A stretch of DNA of 64,000 bases from Undaria pinnatifida (lineage: Eukaryota > Sar > Phaeophyceae > Laminariales > Alariaceae), in contig JABAKD010000025.1 of NCBI GenBank assembly GCA_012845835.1, forward strand, positions 32,239,303 to 32,303,302. Reading direction: 5' to 3'. The position numbers and the translations under genes were made by a program. Of the stretch, positions 10,929 to 21,660 are shown one piece after another. Numbering within the stretch: position 1 is the stretch's first letter; each line of letters begins with the position of its first letter. The notes beneath the pieces were generated by a model. That model saw only the letters and a program-made list of their open reading frames with translations, searched no databases and was not told the DNA's origin.

Positions 10929-11385
10929 TGTTACGGTTCCGTGACAATTTCAAGAGTTGCTATGGCAGAGGCGTTCTCGTGATAGTAGGGGCCGCGCTAT
11001 TTACGCCCGCTCCCTAAGTCGGGTGAGGCTGCCCTACCCGGACACAATCGATCAATTCCTAGGGTTCACGTTCATAAACACGGTGAATAAGCAATCAAGT
11101 TACCATTTACACCCTACTTTCTTGTTAGGCTTCATGTCTTGAGCACCTGCACAGGGGACTTGCTCTCTTTCTCCGAGGAACGCACAAGCGCCTTCTGAAC
11201 TCGGTCGTATCGGCCCTTCGGAGGTCAGTCATCATGAATATCTGAGGCGTGTTACAGACATAGCCCACATGGGGACCGTGCGATGCTAGTAGGCGAGATA
11301 TCCTCGTCTGGTTCGACTTGATAAATATCCTCGTCCATCTCGCCCTGACTCTAGACCCCACTGCACTAGAGCACGATTCGTGGCA
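10929..11385 (+). repeat. 5' LTR of the LARD-like element (457 bp)
   Basis: Starts TGTTACGGTTCC and ends GATTCGTGGCA. It aligns without gaps to 13890-14346. Both ends carry the TG..CA signature, and the right end abuts the primer-binding site. Confidence 0.9.
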
Positions 11386-11413
11386 TGGTGTCCAATCCGA
11401 GAATCGAACTCGG
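11386..11413 (+). promoter_or_regulatory. Primer-binding site, complementary to a tRNA 3' end
   Basis: Starts TGGTGTCCAATCC, immediately after the LTR. Its complement reads as a complete tRNA 3' end: a T-arm (CCGAG stem, TTCGATT loop, CTCGG stem), a seven-base acceptor strand ATTGGAC, discriminator A and CCA. The match to tRNA architecture runs 28 bases, longer than the usual ~18. The tRNA species cannot be named without the genome's tRNA set. Confidence 0.8.
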
Positions 11414-12169
11414 ATTTCCACTGTATATTTTTAAAGGCTCGCATGTTTCGCTGTCTTCGCTGTAATTGTCAACTTCCTGCCGTTTGCACTCGTCTCTCAA
11501 GCAATGTATTGTGCTGCAAGGCCGCTGTTTTCTGGTGTTGTTGCTGTTTGATAGCCTCGGCCTGTGTCTGCTGCTGGTTGCTTTGTTTCACCGGTCCTTT
11601 TCAATTGAGCAGACGAGCATGATTGCGCGCATGGTTTGCGCTTCTTCGTTTTTACAAAGACTCGCATACTGTGCTATATTCTTGAGCTAATTGTCGTTCA
11701 CTCATTCTTCGGGTTGCTTTGCTCTGCTGTTCTGCTGCTGCTTTCTACCGCGGTTGCTGCCTTGCCATGGGACGTGCACTTGTTTTTCTTTTTCTTTTGT
11801 TGTTTTCGTGCTTGTGTTGCTTATGTTCGGTATGATATGTTTGTTTGGCAGGAGAGTGGATGTCTTTCAAAGATGGCTCCGCACTTATTGTTGGGAATTA
11901 TTGCCGTCTCCAATTCTAAGGGAGACGGCAACCCGGTCAGTGTTCGACTGTGTGGGTTCATCATTATTTACCGCCGTTCCGTCAATGTCCGTGCCCTCAA
12001 TTGTTACAATTGTTCCCCTGTTCCTTTCTTTCCATGAATTTTCAACTTGTGAAGGGGGGGAGGTTCCGCCTTCGTCAAAAGCCTGCTACGGCACAGAATC
12101 ACCCGGCACCAAACGACGGGAACCAAGCCTGCATCTCTAATGCAAAGGCGATGGAAGGACGCCCATCTA

Positions 12170-12450
12170 GACCAGCCCTTTCCCGCGCGCCGTTCCCTCG
12201 CGTCGAACCCTGGCTTGTGCGCACTTTCCGTTCCGAACCCCTGTCCGCGCGCTGTTCCCTCGCCCCGAAGCTTTGCCCGCGCGATGCTCCTTCGTTCGGA
12301 AGCCTTACCCGTGCACCGATCGCCCGCTCTGAAGTCTGGCCCGTGCGCTGGTCCGCCGTTCCTCCTCTCCGAACCTTTGCCTGTGCGCTGTTACGCCTTT
12401 CCTTCGCTCCGAGCCCTTGCCCGTGCCTTATTTTCGTCGCGACGCCCCGT
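12170..12450 (+). repeat. Degenerate ~30-33 bp minisatellite inside the LARD interior
   Basis: Units built like CCGAACCCTTGCCCGTGCGC plus a C/T-rich spacer recur about eight times. The period is a multiple of three in places, so open frames with an 11-residue repeat run across it (for example 12140-12706 plus, 12099-12533 minus). I see no protein family in them and regard them as repeat products. Confidence 0.7.
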
Positions 12451-13152
12451 CTCTGTCCGCCAAATAGGTGGCTGTGCCATGTGTAAGGACCTGAGTTACT
12501 TGTTAAGACTGCAAGAGTCACGTGCCAGACCACAACACCGGCTACTGGCGCGAGGCGAAGAGTTGCTTACCCTGTTTCTGCTTCTCGTATTTTTTTTTCA
12601 GTTACTAGCTATCAGTTACACTTTGCCCGCGAGTCCGGTTGAGAAGTTGTTGGCGAAAGAATGGTGCATCCAGTTCGTGGCAGCTGTTCGATTTGGAGTG
12701 GGGTAGTTCGGTCGAAAAATGTTTTGATGCTTTGTTGCGATAGCGGGGTGAATGTTATATGTGGGTATCTGTATCTAGGAAATTACTCTGGTGTGCGAGG
12801 CGTATGTTCACGTGCTTGGTCATAGTAATGTGTCTTCATAGCCGGTCTTGGTTTCGCAGTCTGAATTCTTCAATTTTCTTGTGCTGATTTTTGTCGGCCT
12901 TGTTTTTTCGTTTTATGTTTTGCTTTTTTCGACTCGGTTCTTATCTAGGAGGCTCAGCTGTTGCTGTAGTCTTTCTGCGATTGTAATGGCTTGGTTTCGG
13001 GGTTACGAATAGGTTTTGATGGGGTTGTTTTGCTCGTTGTATGGGTTTCCCCTGGGCATCTGCGTTGAATCTTTTTCACAGCTAATGAGAGGTATGCCTT
13101 GTTTCTAGGATCGGCACTGCTTTGTGAAGAGTCGGATAGGCCGTTGGTACGG

Positions 13153-13440
13153 TCTCTTGAGCGGTGACGGGGTCGTGTTTACTAGTTGGGTATGACTTGA
13201 ATTTGAATGGACTATCAAGTGGTTGTTTGATGAGGGCTTCAATGCTCATCCTCGACCTTCGGCCATTTATTTTGTTCGAGGTTTATCGTGTACAGTCTCT
13301 TGAGCAGTGACGGGGTCGTGTTTACTATCTGGGTATAAGTTGAAATTGAAGGGACTATCAAGTGGTTGTTTGGTGAGGGCTACAATCATATCCTCGACCT
13401 TCGGCCGTTTATTTTGCTTTGAGTTTTTTCGTGTGAGATT
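13153..13440 (+). repeat. 143-bp tandem duplication inside the LARD interior
   Basis: TCTCTTGAGC at 13153 and at 13296 begin two copies that share GTGACGGGGTCGTGTTTACT, GGACTATCAAGTGGTTGTTT and CCTCGACCTTCGGCC. The copies differ by scattered substitutions. Confidence 0.85.
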
Positions 13441-13881
13441 CTTCCTTTTCGTGCTTTGATACCTGGCGTCGGAGTTCTGCTTTTGCCAAAGATTTGGAAT
13501 TTCTTTGCCGCCGTGCTTTTTTTCTTTTTGCATGTTATTGAGCTACCGACGTTGCATTTTGGTGGAGGGTTATATTGTATATGGGCAGATTCAAATAGGT
13601 GTAGACGAGTCAGTTTCGTGGGGTTGGGTGCTGCTTTCGAGCACGTTAATTTCGCTCGCATACGGACTTTAGCCATCGAATAGTGGTCAGGCGCTCAAAT
13701 ACACAGTGAAAAGGTATGGGGGAGGGTTTTTGTCCAGGATTTCGCTCTCATAGCCCCTGCGTTTCGGGTTGTTAGCCAATTTTCAAGAGATTATTTCTGT
13801 AAAGCGCTTGGTGGCTCTTTACCCTTGGCTATACAGTCACAGGATTGCTGTGGCATTTTGCTCTTGTCATCGCATTATGCT

Positions 13882-13889
13882 AGGGGGGA
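13882..13889 (+). promoter_or_regulatory. Polypurine tract of the LARD-like element
   Basis: AGGGGGGA lies immediately upstream of the TG of the 3' LTR, where plus-strand DNA synthesis is primed in LTR retroelements. Confidence 0.8.
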
Positions 13890-14346
13890 TGTTACGGTTC
13901 CGCGACAATTTCAAGAGTTACTATGACAGAGGCGTTCTTGTGATAGTAGGGGCCGCGCTATTTACGCCCGCTCCCTAAGTCGGGTGAGGCTGCCCTACCC
14001 GGACACAATCAATCAATTCATTGGGTTCACGTTCATAAACACGGTGAATAAGCAATCAAGTTACCATTTACACACTACTTTCTTGGGAGGCTTCATATCT
14101 TGAGCACCTGCACAGGGGACTTGCTCTCTTTCTCGGAGGAACGCACAAACGCCTTCTGAACTCGGTCGTATCGGCCCTTCGGAAGTCAGTCATCATGAAT
14201 ATCTGAGGTTTGTTACAGACATAGCCCACATGGGGACCGTGCGATGCTAGTAGGCGAGATATCCTCGTCTGGTTCGACTTGATAGATATCCTTGTCTATC
14301 TCGGCCTGACTCTAGACCTCACTGCACTAGGGCACGATTCGTGACA
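13890..14346 (+). repeat. 3' LTR of the LARD-like element (457 bp)
   Basis: Starts TGTTACGGTTCC and ends GATTCGTGACA. The same length as the 5' LTR, with about 23 substitutions between them, which suggests an insertion old enough to have gathered mutations. Confidence 0.9.
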
Positions 14347-16719
14347 GTTCTATAGCCTCGTTTTTTTTGCCTCTACTTTGAAGGTCGTACCTGCCTGGAT
14401 TGAGCCCCATGCTGTCGGGCTCCGTTCTAGCTTTGGAGCCAGTGGATCGTTCCGCCTGGACGACTATTTCTCACCTTTTTCTCTCGGCACCGCTGCCCCA
14501 TGGTTCAACGACACTGACCGCCGTCCTGGCCTTGCAGCTAACAGGTCCTGGTTTTTCGAATATTTTCTCTTGTTTTGTTTCGGCATACCCGCCCATAGAT
14601 AGGGTTAAACTACACCGGCCTTAATCATGGCTTTACAGCCCGTCCTGACTGTGCAGTCCACAGGCCGTCTCCTCTGGGCCCCCGTTTTTCTCTTGCTTCG
14701 TTGGCGTACCTATCGCAGCGGTCCCACGTTTCGACTCCAGTTTGGCTTCGCAGCCCATATAGGCTGTTTCCTGTCGACCATCTTTCATGCTATGTTTCCG
14801 GCGAAATCGTTTCGGAGGAATTCTTTCACTACGTACCTAGTGTTGCTCGTTTCCTTGAAGTAGCCTTTCAAGGTCCCTTGCTGTGGACGCTTTTTTTTTG
14901 TCAGGCTGCAGTACGTTGCTATGACACGATTTGCCCACTTCCTGTTTTTCCGTGCGTCTTTCTCCGTTACCTTTTTATGGTTGCTCCACGTTAGTGACCC
15001 CGTGTTCCCGACGTAAAGCACCTAGCTGCGGCTTTCTTCATAGCGTCTTCTCAGTTCCCTGCATTCTTTCTGGAGCTGGACACTTCCAGCGCTGCTTCGA
15101 GCTGAACGAGTATCTTCTTCTTGACCTCATTTTTGGCTTGCTTTGTCATGGTTGATTTTAGCCTCGCTACGTTTGCTGGCATTGTTCCCGTCATTAGTTA
15201 GCCTTTCAAGGTATCATATGTCGACTCTCCTTCCGGCTTCGGATAGTACCTTCCGTCTTCCTGTGTCTACGTTCCAGTTTCGTCCTTGTGCGCGTATCGC
15301 TTTGCCTAGGTAACCTCAACAAATATCTCTTCCCGCTTTCCAGGTACTGTATCCAGATAGCTTTTGAGGATACTCCACTGTTGCCCCCCGGTTCAGCCTT
15401 CCAGCGTATCACACACGCCTTCAGTACCACCCTTTTGGCGTTGTCTGTGTCGCTGTTTAGGTATTGTTTTTCCCTGCGTTTGCGCGGCTTGTTTTGGTTG
15501 CCTTGGTTTCCCGTTCTATAGGTCGACCATGGGCCTTATGCTAGCCTCTTAGGTGTCACGGCCCCTGTGCCTCCGTTACACCTCATCGTACTGGTTCTTT
15601 AAACTTTTGCCTTTCGACCAATAGCCCCACGTCAGCCTTCCACGTCCAACCTTGCGGACCCTCACATTATTTTAGGCAGTGTTCTATGTTTTCTCCCGTT
15701 TCAGGCTCTTTCTCTTCTGCCTTTTGACCAATGGCCCGAGGATTGCGTACTTCTTTGCGTCTTGGTTGTTTATCTTTCACCGCCCAACCGATGGCCCCAC
15801 GTCAGCTGTCCATGTCCAACGTAGCGGACTCTGACGTTCTTTTAGGAAATGTTTCTTGATTTCTCTCTTATCATCCGGCAAATGGACCGACCGCCCGCCC
15901 CTTCGGCACTCGTCTGGCCTTCACAGCAACACACGTGTTCCCTTGTTCTCTTTTGGCTTGGTTTCCGCGTCTATACCTTCCTCTTTGGCTCCCTTCGCAT
16001 CCTTGCGCTCAGTGGCCGAGCCCCTCGTGTTTTCGTAGGCCGATTGCTACTGGTATACCGTTGGTGCATACCCTTTCCCGAGGTCTTGCGATGTTGTGAG
16101 CTCCGTCATAGGGTTGTATATGTTGCAATGAGGCATTTAACCCTCGTGATCACGAGGTGTGGGGGGATCTATAGCCTCATTTTCGTTTGTTTCGAATAGC
16201 CGCATCTTCGATTCCCTTTCCAATTCCGGATGTTTTGTTGACATCCTTTGATTGCCAGGTGATCTGCATCTACGACTATTTAGGGTGGCTTAATGTAATG
16301 GAGTGCCCTCCGTAGAAGAATACGAGTAGTTTATAGATTTAACGTGAAACCATGTCATGGTTGAGGTAAAACCACGTGGAATTATATGTCAAATTCACGT
16401 CAACGCCATCGTAGATGGGCCTTAATGTAGGTGACGATGATGGTACAAGCAGGAGGCCCCGCATTTCACTACCTGCACTACCTGCTCTACCCTGCGTTTC
16501 CCTGCGTTCCCCCGCACTACCGTGCCTAGGCCTGTAATGTCTGTCTTTTACTATCCTCTTTAAGGAAAAAATGCAAGTAAGATATTGAGTCTATCCAGCG
16601 AGCCATGAGAAGAGACTAAACAAGGGCAATGGAACCCATGAGGAGCACGCTTCCCAACACCGACCAACCACGCATCCCCCACCCGGAGTACCACCACATC
16701 TACCCGGTGGTTTTCACTA
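14347..16719 (+). other. T-rich region of diverged repeats, no gene
   Basis: Seen: T/C-rich sequence with weakly repeated phrases. One pair is clear: GCCCCACGTCAGCCTTCCAC near 15625 and GCCCCACGTCAGCTGTCCAT near 15795, each followed by a TTTTAGG block, about 170 bp apart. Short frames are present but none carries a motif I know. Confidence 0.5.
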
Positions 16720-16783
16720 TGAAGTCGATGGGACTCGAACCTACGACTTACCTTTTGTTGGTTATATAGCTCTACCCAGTGAA
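16720..16783 (-). repeat. tRNA-like unit a of a head-to-head cluster
   Basis: The minus strand carries GTAGAGCTATATAACC, CAACAAAAGGTAAGTCG, then TAGGTTCGAGTCCCATCG and ACTTCA. It has a B box but no 5' acceptor strand. Confidence 0.6.
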
Positions 16784-16789
16784 TTTTTA

Positions 16790-16854
16790 TGAAGTCGATG
16801 GGACTCGAACCCACGTCTCATCTCTTGGTGGCTATATATCTATACCGGGTGAAA
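16790..16854 (-). repeat. tRNA-like unit b of a head-to-head cluster
   Basis: The same family on the minus strand: CACCCGGTATAGATATATAG as a degraded D-arm region and GTGGGTTCGAGTCCCATCG as the T-arm, ending ACTTCA. Confidence 0.6.
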
Positions 16855-16856
16855 AC

Positions 16857-16902
16857 TAACCAACAAAAGATAAGTGGTGGGTTCGAGTCCCATCGATATC
16901 AT
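16857..16902 (+). repeat. tRNA-like unit c (5' truncated)
   Basis: Plus strand, starting at ACCAACAAAAGATAAGTGG and followed by the T-arm GTGGGTTCGAGTCCCATCG. The D-arm part is missing because the unit abuts the oppositely oriented unit b. Confidence 0.55.
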
Positions 16903-16918
16903 ATTTACGCTTTTTAAA

Positions 16919-16982
16919 TTCACCGGGTAGAGCTATACCACCAACAAAAGATAAGTCGTGGGTTCGAGTCCCATCGACTTCA
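16919..16982 (+). repeat. tRNA-like unit d
   Basis: Plus strand: TTCACCGGGTAGAGCTATAC, CACCAACAAAAGATAAGTCG, then the T-arm and CGACTTCA. The T-stem GTGGG/CCCAT is intact apart from one G-T pair, but the expected 5' GAAGTCG acceptor strand is absent. Confidence 0.6.
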
Positions 16983-17034
16983 TATTTCCGTTTTTCGCGG
17001 GATGAGCAAAATAAGGAAACAACCAAGGTTGGGT

Positions 17035-17220
17035 TCTGTAGGGTACACACAAACCATACCCGGAGTATTTACCCCTACAAATAACTCCTGTGAGTTCTGT
17101 AGAACATTCACACCCGTACCCGGAACCTCTGGAACTTCTGTGTGACATTCATACCTGTTCCCGGAACTTCTGGAAGTTCTATACACCAGTGCCACAGATA
17201 CCCGTGGTACGGGTATACCA
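17035..17220 (+). repeat. Short degenerate tandem repeat (~50 bp)
   Basis: Phrases such as TCTGTAGAACATTCACACC, TCTGTGTGACATTCATACC and CCCGGAACTTCTGGAAG recur two to three times. Confidence 0.5.
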
Positions 17221-18150
17221 CTGTATATGGTTCAGACTTTGTGCTCATACACACGAATTTAAGTCTTCGATATTTGCGATTTCTACCAGATACACTCGGA
17301 TTTAAGTTCTCTGAAGCAAGGTTTCGGAATAATTGGTCATTATTAGACTATACAAAACGCTTACGAATCTCACCACGATAGCAACCACGATATGCATCGA
17401 GGGGGTAGGAATTTCTGGTGATGTCGGGCGCTTGCTGGTATTTATTGTTCATGGTTATTTTCACTTTCACGTACGATTCGGACTTATATTACGTTATTAC
17501 AAATGATACGTTTTGCGCGAGTACCCATGCAGCGATTCTGTTCAGCTAAATAAAGGCGTGTCAGATCTTGCGCTTTAACATATTCTTAACATGTATTAAT
17601 CTTACTGATTCAAATTGCACCGCATTCGGATTGGGTTGTGCCGCATTTTTGTGTAACGGGTATGCTCATGTGCGTGCGAGTATAGTTCTTGGTTGGATAG
17701 TGACCTCCTCAGTTCTTCGTCCGGGTACCCCGAGATTGCGACGTACGTGCATCGTTTACCTCCTGGTTGGGGTGTCTAGCTCTACCTTGCGGATCTTCTG
17801 CATTGACACAGAACGAATATTACCGCAGGTATATCATTGAGATTATTTTACCGAAGTGAAGTGAAGACATCAAGACATCGTGTTTTATTGAGCATTCTGG
17901 TTCTCCTTTGCTGCATGTAGCTGTGGTATTCCCTCACACAAGATACACCTGACACCTGTTTTACTGTGGAACTGGGTTCAGTCGCTGCATGCAGGCTGCT
18001 ACACACAGGTTCAACACAGATACTCATTATATAGACATTGTTTTGTCGCTACTTCGTAGACAGCCTGTGACAAGAAACGGTGTGCCATATCAGTTGGAAT
18101 AGCAGCAGTATTTCTTTTTATGCTGATAACATGTTGAAACGAATTTCAAC
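17221..18150. other. No gene recognised
   Basis: AT-rich unique-looking sequence with only short frames (for example 17568-17840), none with a motif I know. Confidence 0.4.
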
Positions 18151-18334
18151 GTGAGGACGACGACAAAACAAGAGCAACAAAACCAACAAGAGCAGTGTGC
18201 TGTTAGAACGATATCGACCGAGAGTGCCACCTACTTTTCGTATTTTTATTGCATTGGGGGAGGTGGAGTGTCTCTAAATAATAGAGGTTGGGTAGTTGGT
18301 ACAGCATTGGTTTCGGGTGCCGACGATATGTCGA

Positions 18335-18405
18335 AAGAGGTTTCAACGTGAGAACAACAACAACAACAACAACAACACATCAACAACAACAAAAACAATA
18401 ATAAC
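18335..18405 (+). repeat. CAA microsatellite
   Basis: An interrupted run of CAA units (AACAACAACAACAACAAC...) with some AAT units at its end. Confidence 0.85.
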
Positions 18406-18590
18406 AGCACTTTACTGCTGGAAAAAAATGTCTTCCGTGCAGCACCACCTTGTTCGTTTAGGCAAGTCTGATATGGTATATAGGGTTGGTGTATATGACG
18501 GCTAGCACCTTCAGATAGGCAGTGACTCCCATTCTAACCCTAAGAACGGGTACAATGAAATGGTACGTCAACGTGACCTTGGGGTCTTGT

Positions 18591-18614
18591 ATACCAGGTA
18601 TATATACCTGGTAT
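18591..18614. repeat. Perfect 24-bp palindrome built on ATACCAGGTAT
   Basis: ATACCAGGTA followed by TATATACCTGGTAT equals its own reverse complement. The half-site ACCAGGTA recurs at many other places in the window (near 6810, 42155, 43975, 47237, 53615, 53905, 54770, 55142 and 55180). Confidence 0.85.
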
Positions 18615-18959
18615 GACCAGAGGGCAATCCCCATCGGTCGGCACGATAATTTGCAAACTTTATTTTTTCTGTATCTTCTCTTCTCCCATCATGATGCCGA
18701 CCCGGGTTTCGAAACTCTTCTCCCCGTGACGGAGCTCAGCCAGCCTTCATGCCGAAGTACTGTTTACTCCATTATACGTACTGTTCGTATTATTGTATTG
18801 GGGGAGGCCGAGTGTCACTACATAAATGTCCAACAAGCTTGAGAAACCCAGGCCCAGGTGTCGATTTTTGTTTCATCCGTGGGGGAGACTCTGGTGTCAC
18901 AGGGGGAGACCTCGAGGGCGGCACATGTGTTGGTCCTAGCCAAATTATTTTCGGAAACT

Positions 18960-21660
18960 AGATGGGGGTGTTGGTGGTGGGGATAGGAATGTGCGGTTTA
19001 ATTATGGTGCGACTCATTATTCTTAATGCTTTTCCCGAACGGCCTGAAAACCCCAGCTCTAACCCTATGCCATAGACTATAACTCCAAGGTCCACATATA
19101 TTATAAAAAAGGAATACAATCCAACTGTAAGATCGAATATTTTGTCGAAAGTCATCTTTGCAATCTGTGTGTGATGCTCCGATTGCGCGTATTACTGGGT
19201 GTGTGTGTCCTCATCAAGGATATTGGTCGGCGGCTCCCCTTGGAACTACAGTGTAGCTTGTACCAGGGTCAACAGGGTGATGTTAGTCAGTCTGTGCGCG
19301 GAAAGTATAAAACCCGTTTTCGAGGCGAACAATGCATGACAGATATGGAAGGAAATGCATCAGTTTATCAAGCGTATCCTGTACGTCGTATAACCGGTGG
19401 TGGGAGGGCGGAGTTTGTAAGGGCGTGGGGGCCTGGGTTTGAACAAGAGGGAGCTGGGGGGGGGGGAAGGGACGGGCGGGGCCACTCAATCTGTGCGCGG
19501 AAACTATGAACCCTTTAAGAGAACTAATATGACGGTTGTGGAAGGAATGCATCAGTTTATCATGTAGTCGATATCCCGTCAGCTGTACAACCAATGAAGA
19601 GAAGGCGGAGTGTTCGAAGAGGGGGGGAGGGGGTGAAGAGGATTTCCAGAGGGCTTTATGTCGCATAGATGTAGGGTTTTTTTACGCGCGTGGTGTTAGG
19701 TCTAGGCGATGGTGCGGGTGGTGGGAAAGGAGGGGGCGTTGGGGGGGACGAGGGAGGGGCGAATTGGAGCTACAGCATGGATGGCTGGAAAGATAAAGGG
19801 ATATCAACTGCGTGTTAGTGTTTATTACTCTGGCATATTTCGTTTTTAGGTGGGACGTTTGATCAAGAGAAAGCGGGGGAAACCAAACCCTAACCCTAAC
19901 CCGAACCACATATATGTCCTAACCTCCAGCTGTGAGATCGAAGATTTAATCGAAACTCATCTTTGCAAGCTGTGTGTGATACTCCGACCGCGCGTATTGC
20001 GGGTTGTGTGTTCTCATTAAGAATATAGGTCGGCGACTCCCCTTGGGACTACAGTGTAGCTATCATGGTCAACAGGGTGATGTTAATCAGTCTGTACGTC
20101 AGTCTGGCCGCGGAAAGTATACAACCCGTTTTTGAGGGTGATCCCTGTGGAAGGAAATGCATCAGCTTATCAAGTGTATCCTGTAAGTCGTATATCCGGT
20201 GAGATGAGGGCGGAGTTTCAAAGGGCGTGGGGGGCCTGGGTTTGAACTAGAGGGAGCGGGGGGGGTGGGGGGGGTGGGCGGGATAACTCAAAATGTGCGT
20301 GGAAACTGTAAATCCTTTACGGGGATAAATCTGGCGGTTTTGGAAGGAATTCATCAATTTAATATGTATATATCCTGTGATTCGTGCAATCATTGAGGAG
20401 AGGGCGGAGCGTTCGAGGGAGGGGGGGGGGGGGACAAAATAGTTTTGAACAACCTTTGGACGCATGGATGTAGGGGTTCGCTATACGCGTGATGCTAGGT
20501 CTAGGCGATGGTGCGGGTGGTGGGGAAGGAGGGAGCGTTGGGGGGGGGGGGGTCGGGAAGAACTGGAGCAGCGGCATGGATGGTTCTAGAGAGAAAATGA
20601 GGTGATTTCGATGTTAGGTGGGGCGTTTGAGCAAGAGGGGACGGGGAAGAAGGGGAGGGGAGAGGCTTTGGGGGGTGGAGGAGTTTTCAACAGGTTTACG
20701 CCGCATATATTAAGGGGCTTGCTGTACGCGTGGTGCTAGGTCCAGGCCACCGTGCTGGTGGAGGGGGAGGAGGGGGTGTTGGGGGGACTGGGGGGGTGAA
20801 GTAACACTACGTCATGAATGGCTAGAAAGACAATGTCGTCATACCATTTGCGTCGAAGTGTATACTACTCTGGCCGATTTGGATTTTAGTTGGGACGTTT
20901 GAACAAGAGAGAACGGGCGGAAAAACAGGGGGGGGGGCGGAGAATAATTGGAGCTACGGCATGCAGAGAGATAATAATGAGGTGATATCAGCTGGCTGGG
21001 AGTGTTTACTACTCTGGCAGCTTTTGATTTTAGGTGGGGCGTTTGAACCAGAGGGATCGGGGGCGGGGGGGGGGTTGGCGGGACTCTTTAATATGTGCGC
21101 GGAAACTATAAATCCTTAAAGGGGACAAATCTGACTGTTGTGGCAGTAATACATCCCTTTATATCGCCTGCCTGGGTAATGTATAATATTCTAGCAGATT
21201 TGATGTTATAGCCTTATAATTGTTTATTGTACATGATAGATCGCAATATGGAATATTTCAATCGATAGGTACAACCATATGATCACCATGATTTAACCGG
21301 GCCGGTGTGGGGCTCCGACATCGCAAATTATTATCAAGAGGTACATATTACAAAATGCAGCAGCTGAGGTGATGTAGTCATGTAATTTCATTACCATTGA
21401 GCACGAGGGGGGGAAGTGTAAATCGTCAGTGTTTTGAAAGGAACGCTTGGTGTACCCGCGCTCACTTACGTTACTTCTTTAGTCATACTTCGTTTGGCAT
21501 AAGTTGGGAGGCGATCATGCAGACGGTAATTACGAAATACCCTACAGTAGGTAAGAGGTTGGTAGTTGTGGTCTATCGCTCTAACCCTAACCACATATTG
21601 TGGTTGTTGCTGATGTTGCCTCACATTAACTTTTGTCAAACATCTAGAGCACGTGGTCAC
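18960..21660 (+). repeat. G-rich composite dispersed repeat, copy 2 (about 2.7 kb)
   Basis: Seen: a module with GTGAGATCGAAGATTTAATC, CTTTGCAAGCTGTGTGTGAT and CTCCCCTTGGGACTACAGTG occurs near 19120-19280 and 19925-20070. The modules GGAAGGAAATGCATCAG and TTTATCATGTA follow, with poly-G tracts and GTGGTGCTAGGTCTAGGCGA. The right end (21390-21560) has GAACGCTTGGTGTACCCGCG and AGGCGATCATGCAGACGG. The same order is seen at 49.7-51.8 kb, and an inverted version lies at 46.2-47.65 kb. Telomere-like CCCTAACCCTAACCC lies at 19887-19901. No coding potential is evident. Confidence 0.85.

Larger units (their letters stand above)
10929..14346 (+). mobile_element. Complete non-autonomous LTR retroelement (LARD-like)
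   Basis: Seen: two direct repeats of 457 bp (10929-11385 and 13890-14346) that differ at about 23 positions by eye (about 95% identical). Each starts TGTTACGG and ends CGTGGCA or CGTGACA. A primer-binding site starts at the base after the 5' LTR, and the purine tract AGGGGGGA lies directly before the 3' LTR. The 2.5-kb interior has no gag, protease, integrase or reverse transcriptase. It holds T-rich sequence and two tandem repeats. Known: elements with LTR, PBS and PPT but a long non-coding interior are called LARDs (TRIMs if shorter) and are moved by partner elements. The flanks GGTTA and GTTCT are only an imperfect target duplication. Confidence 0.88.

Noticed and set aside
11386-11420. 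A tRNA gene fragment on the minus strand
   Set aside because: Its position directly after an LTR ending in CA and its start with TGG make a primer-binding site the better reading.
11636-12706. Protein-coding genes inside the LARD interior
   Set aside because: The overlapping frames on both strands follow a degenerate C-rich minisatellite and T-rich sequence, with no retroviral or host domain.
16720-16982. Four tRNA genes
   Set aside because: T-arm and B box are good, but the 5' acceptor strand is missing and no normal anticodon arm forms, so I list them as tRNA-like repeats.
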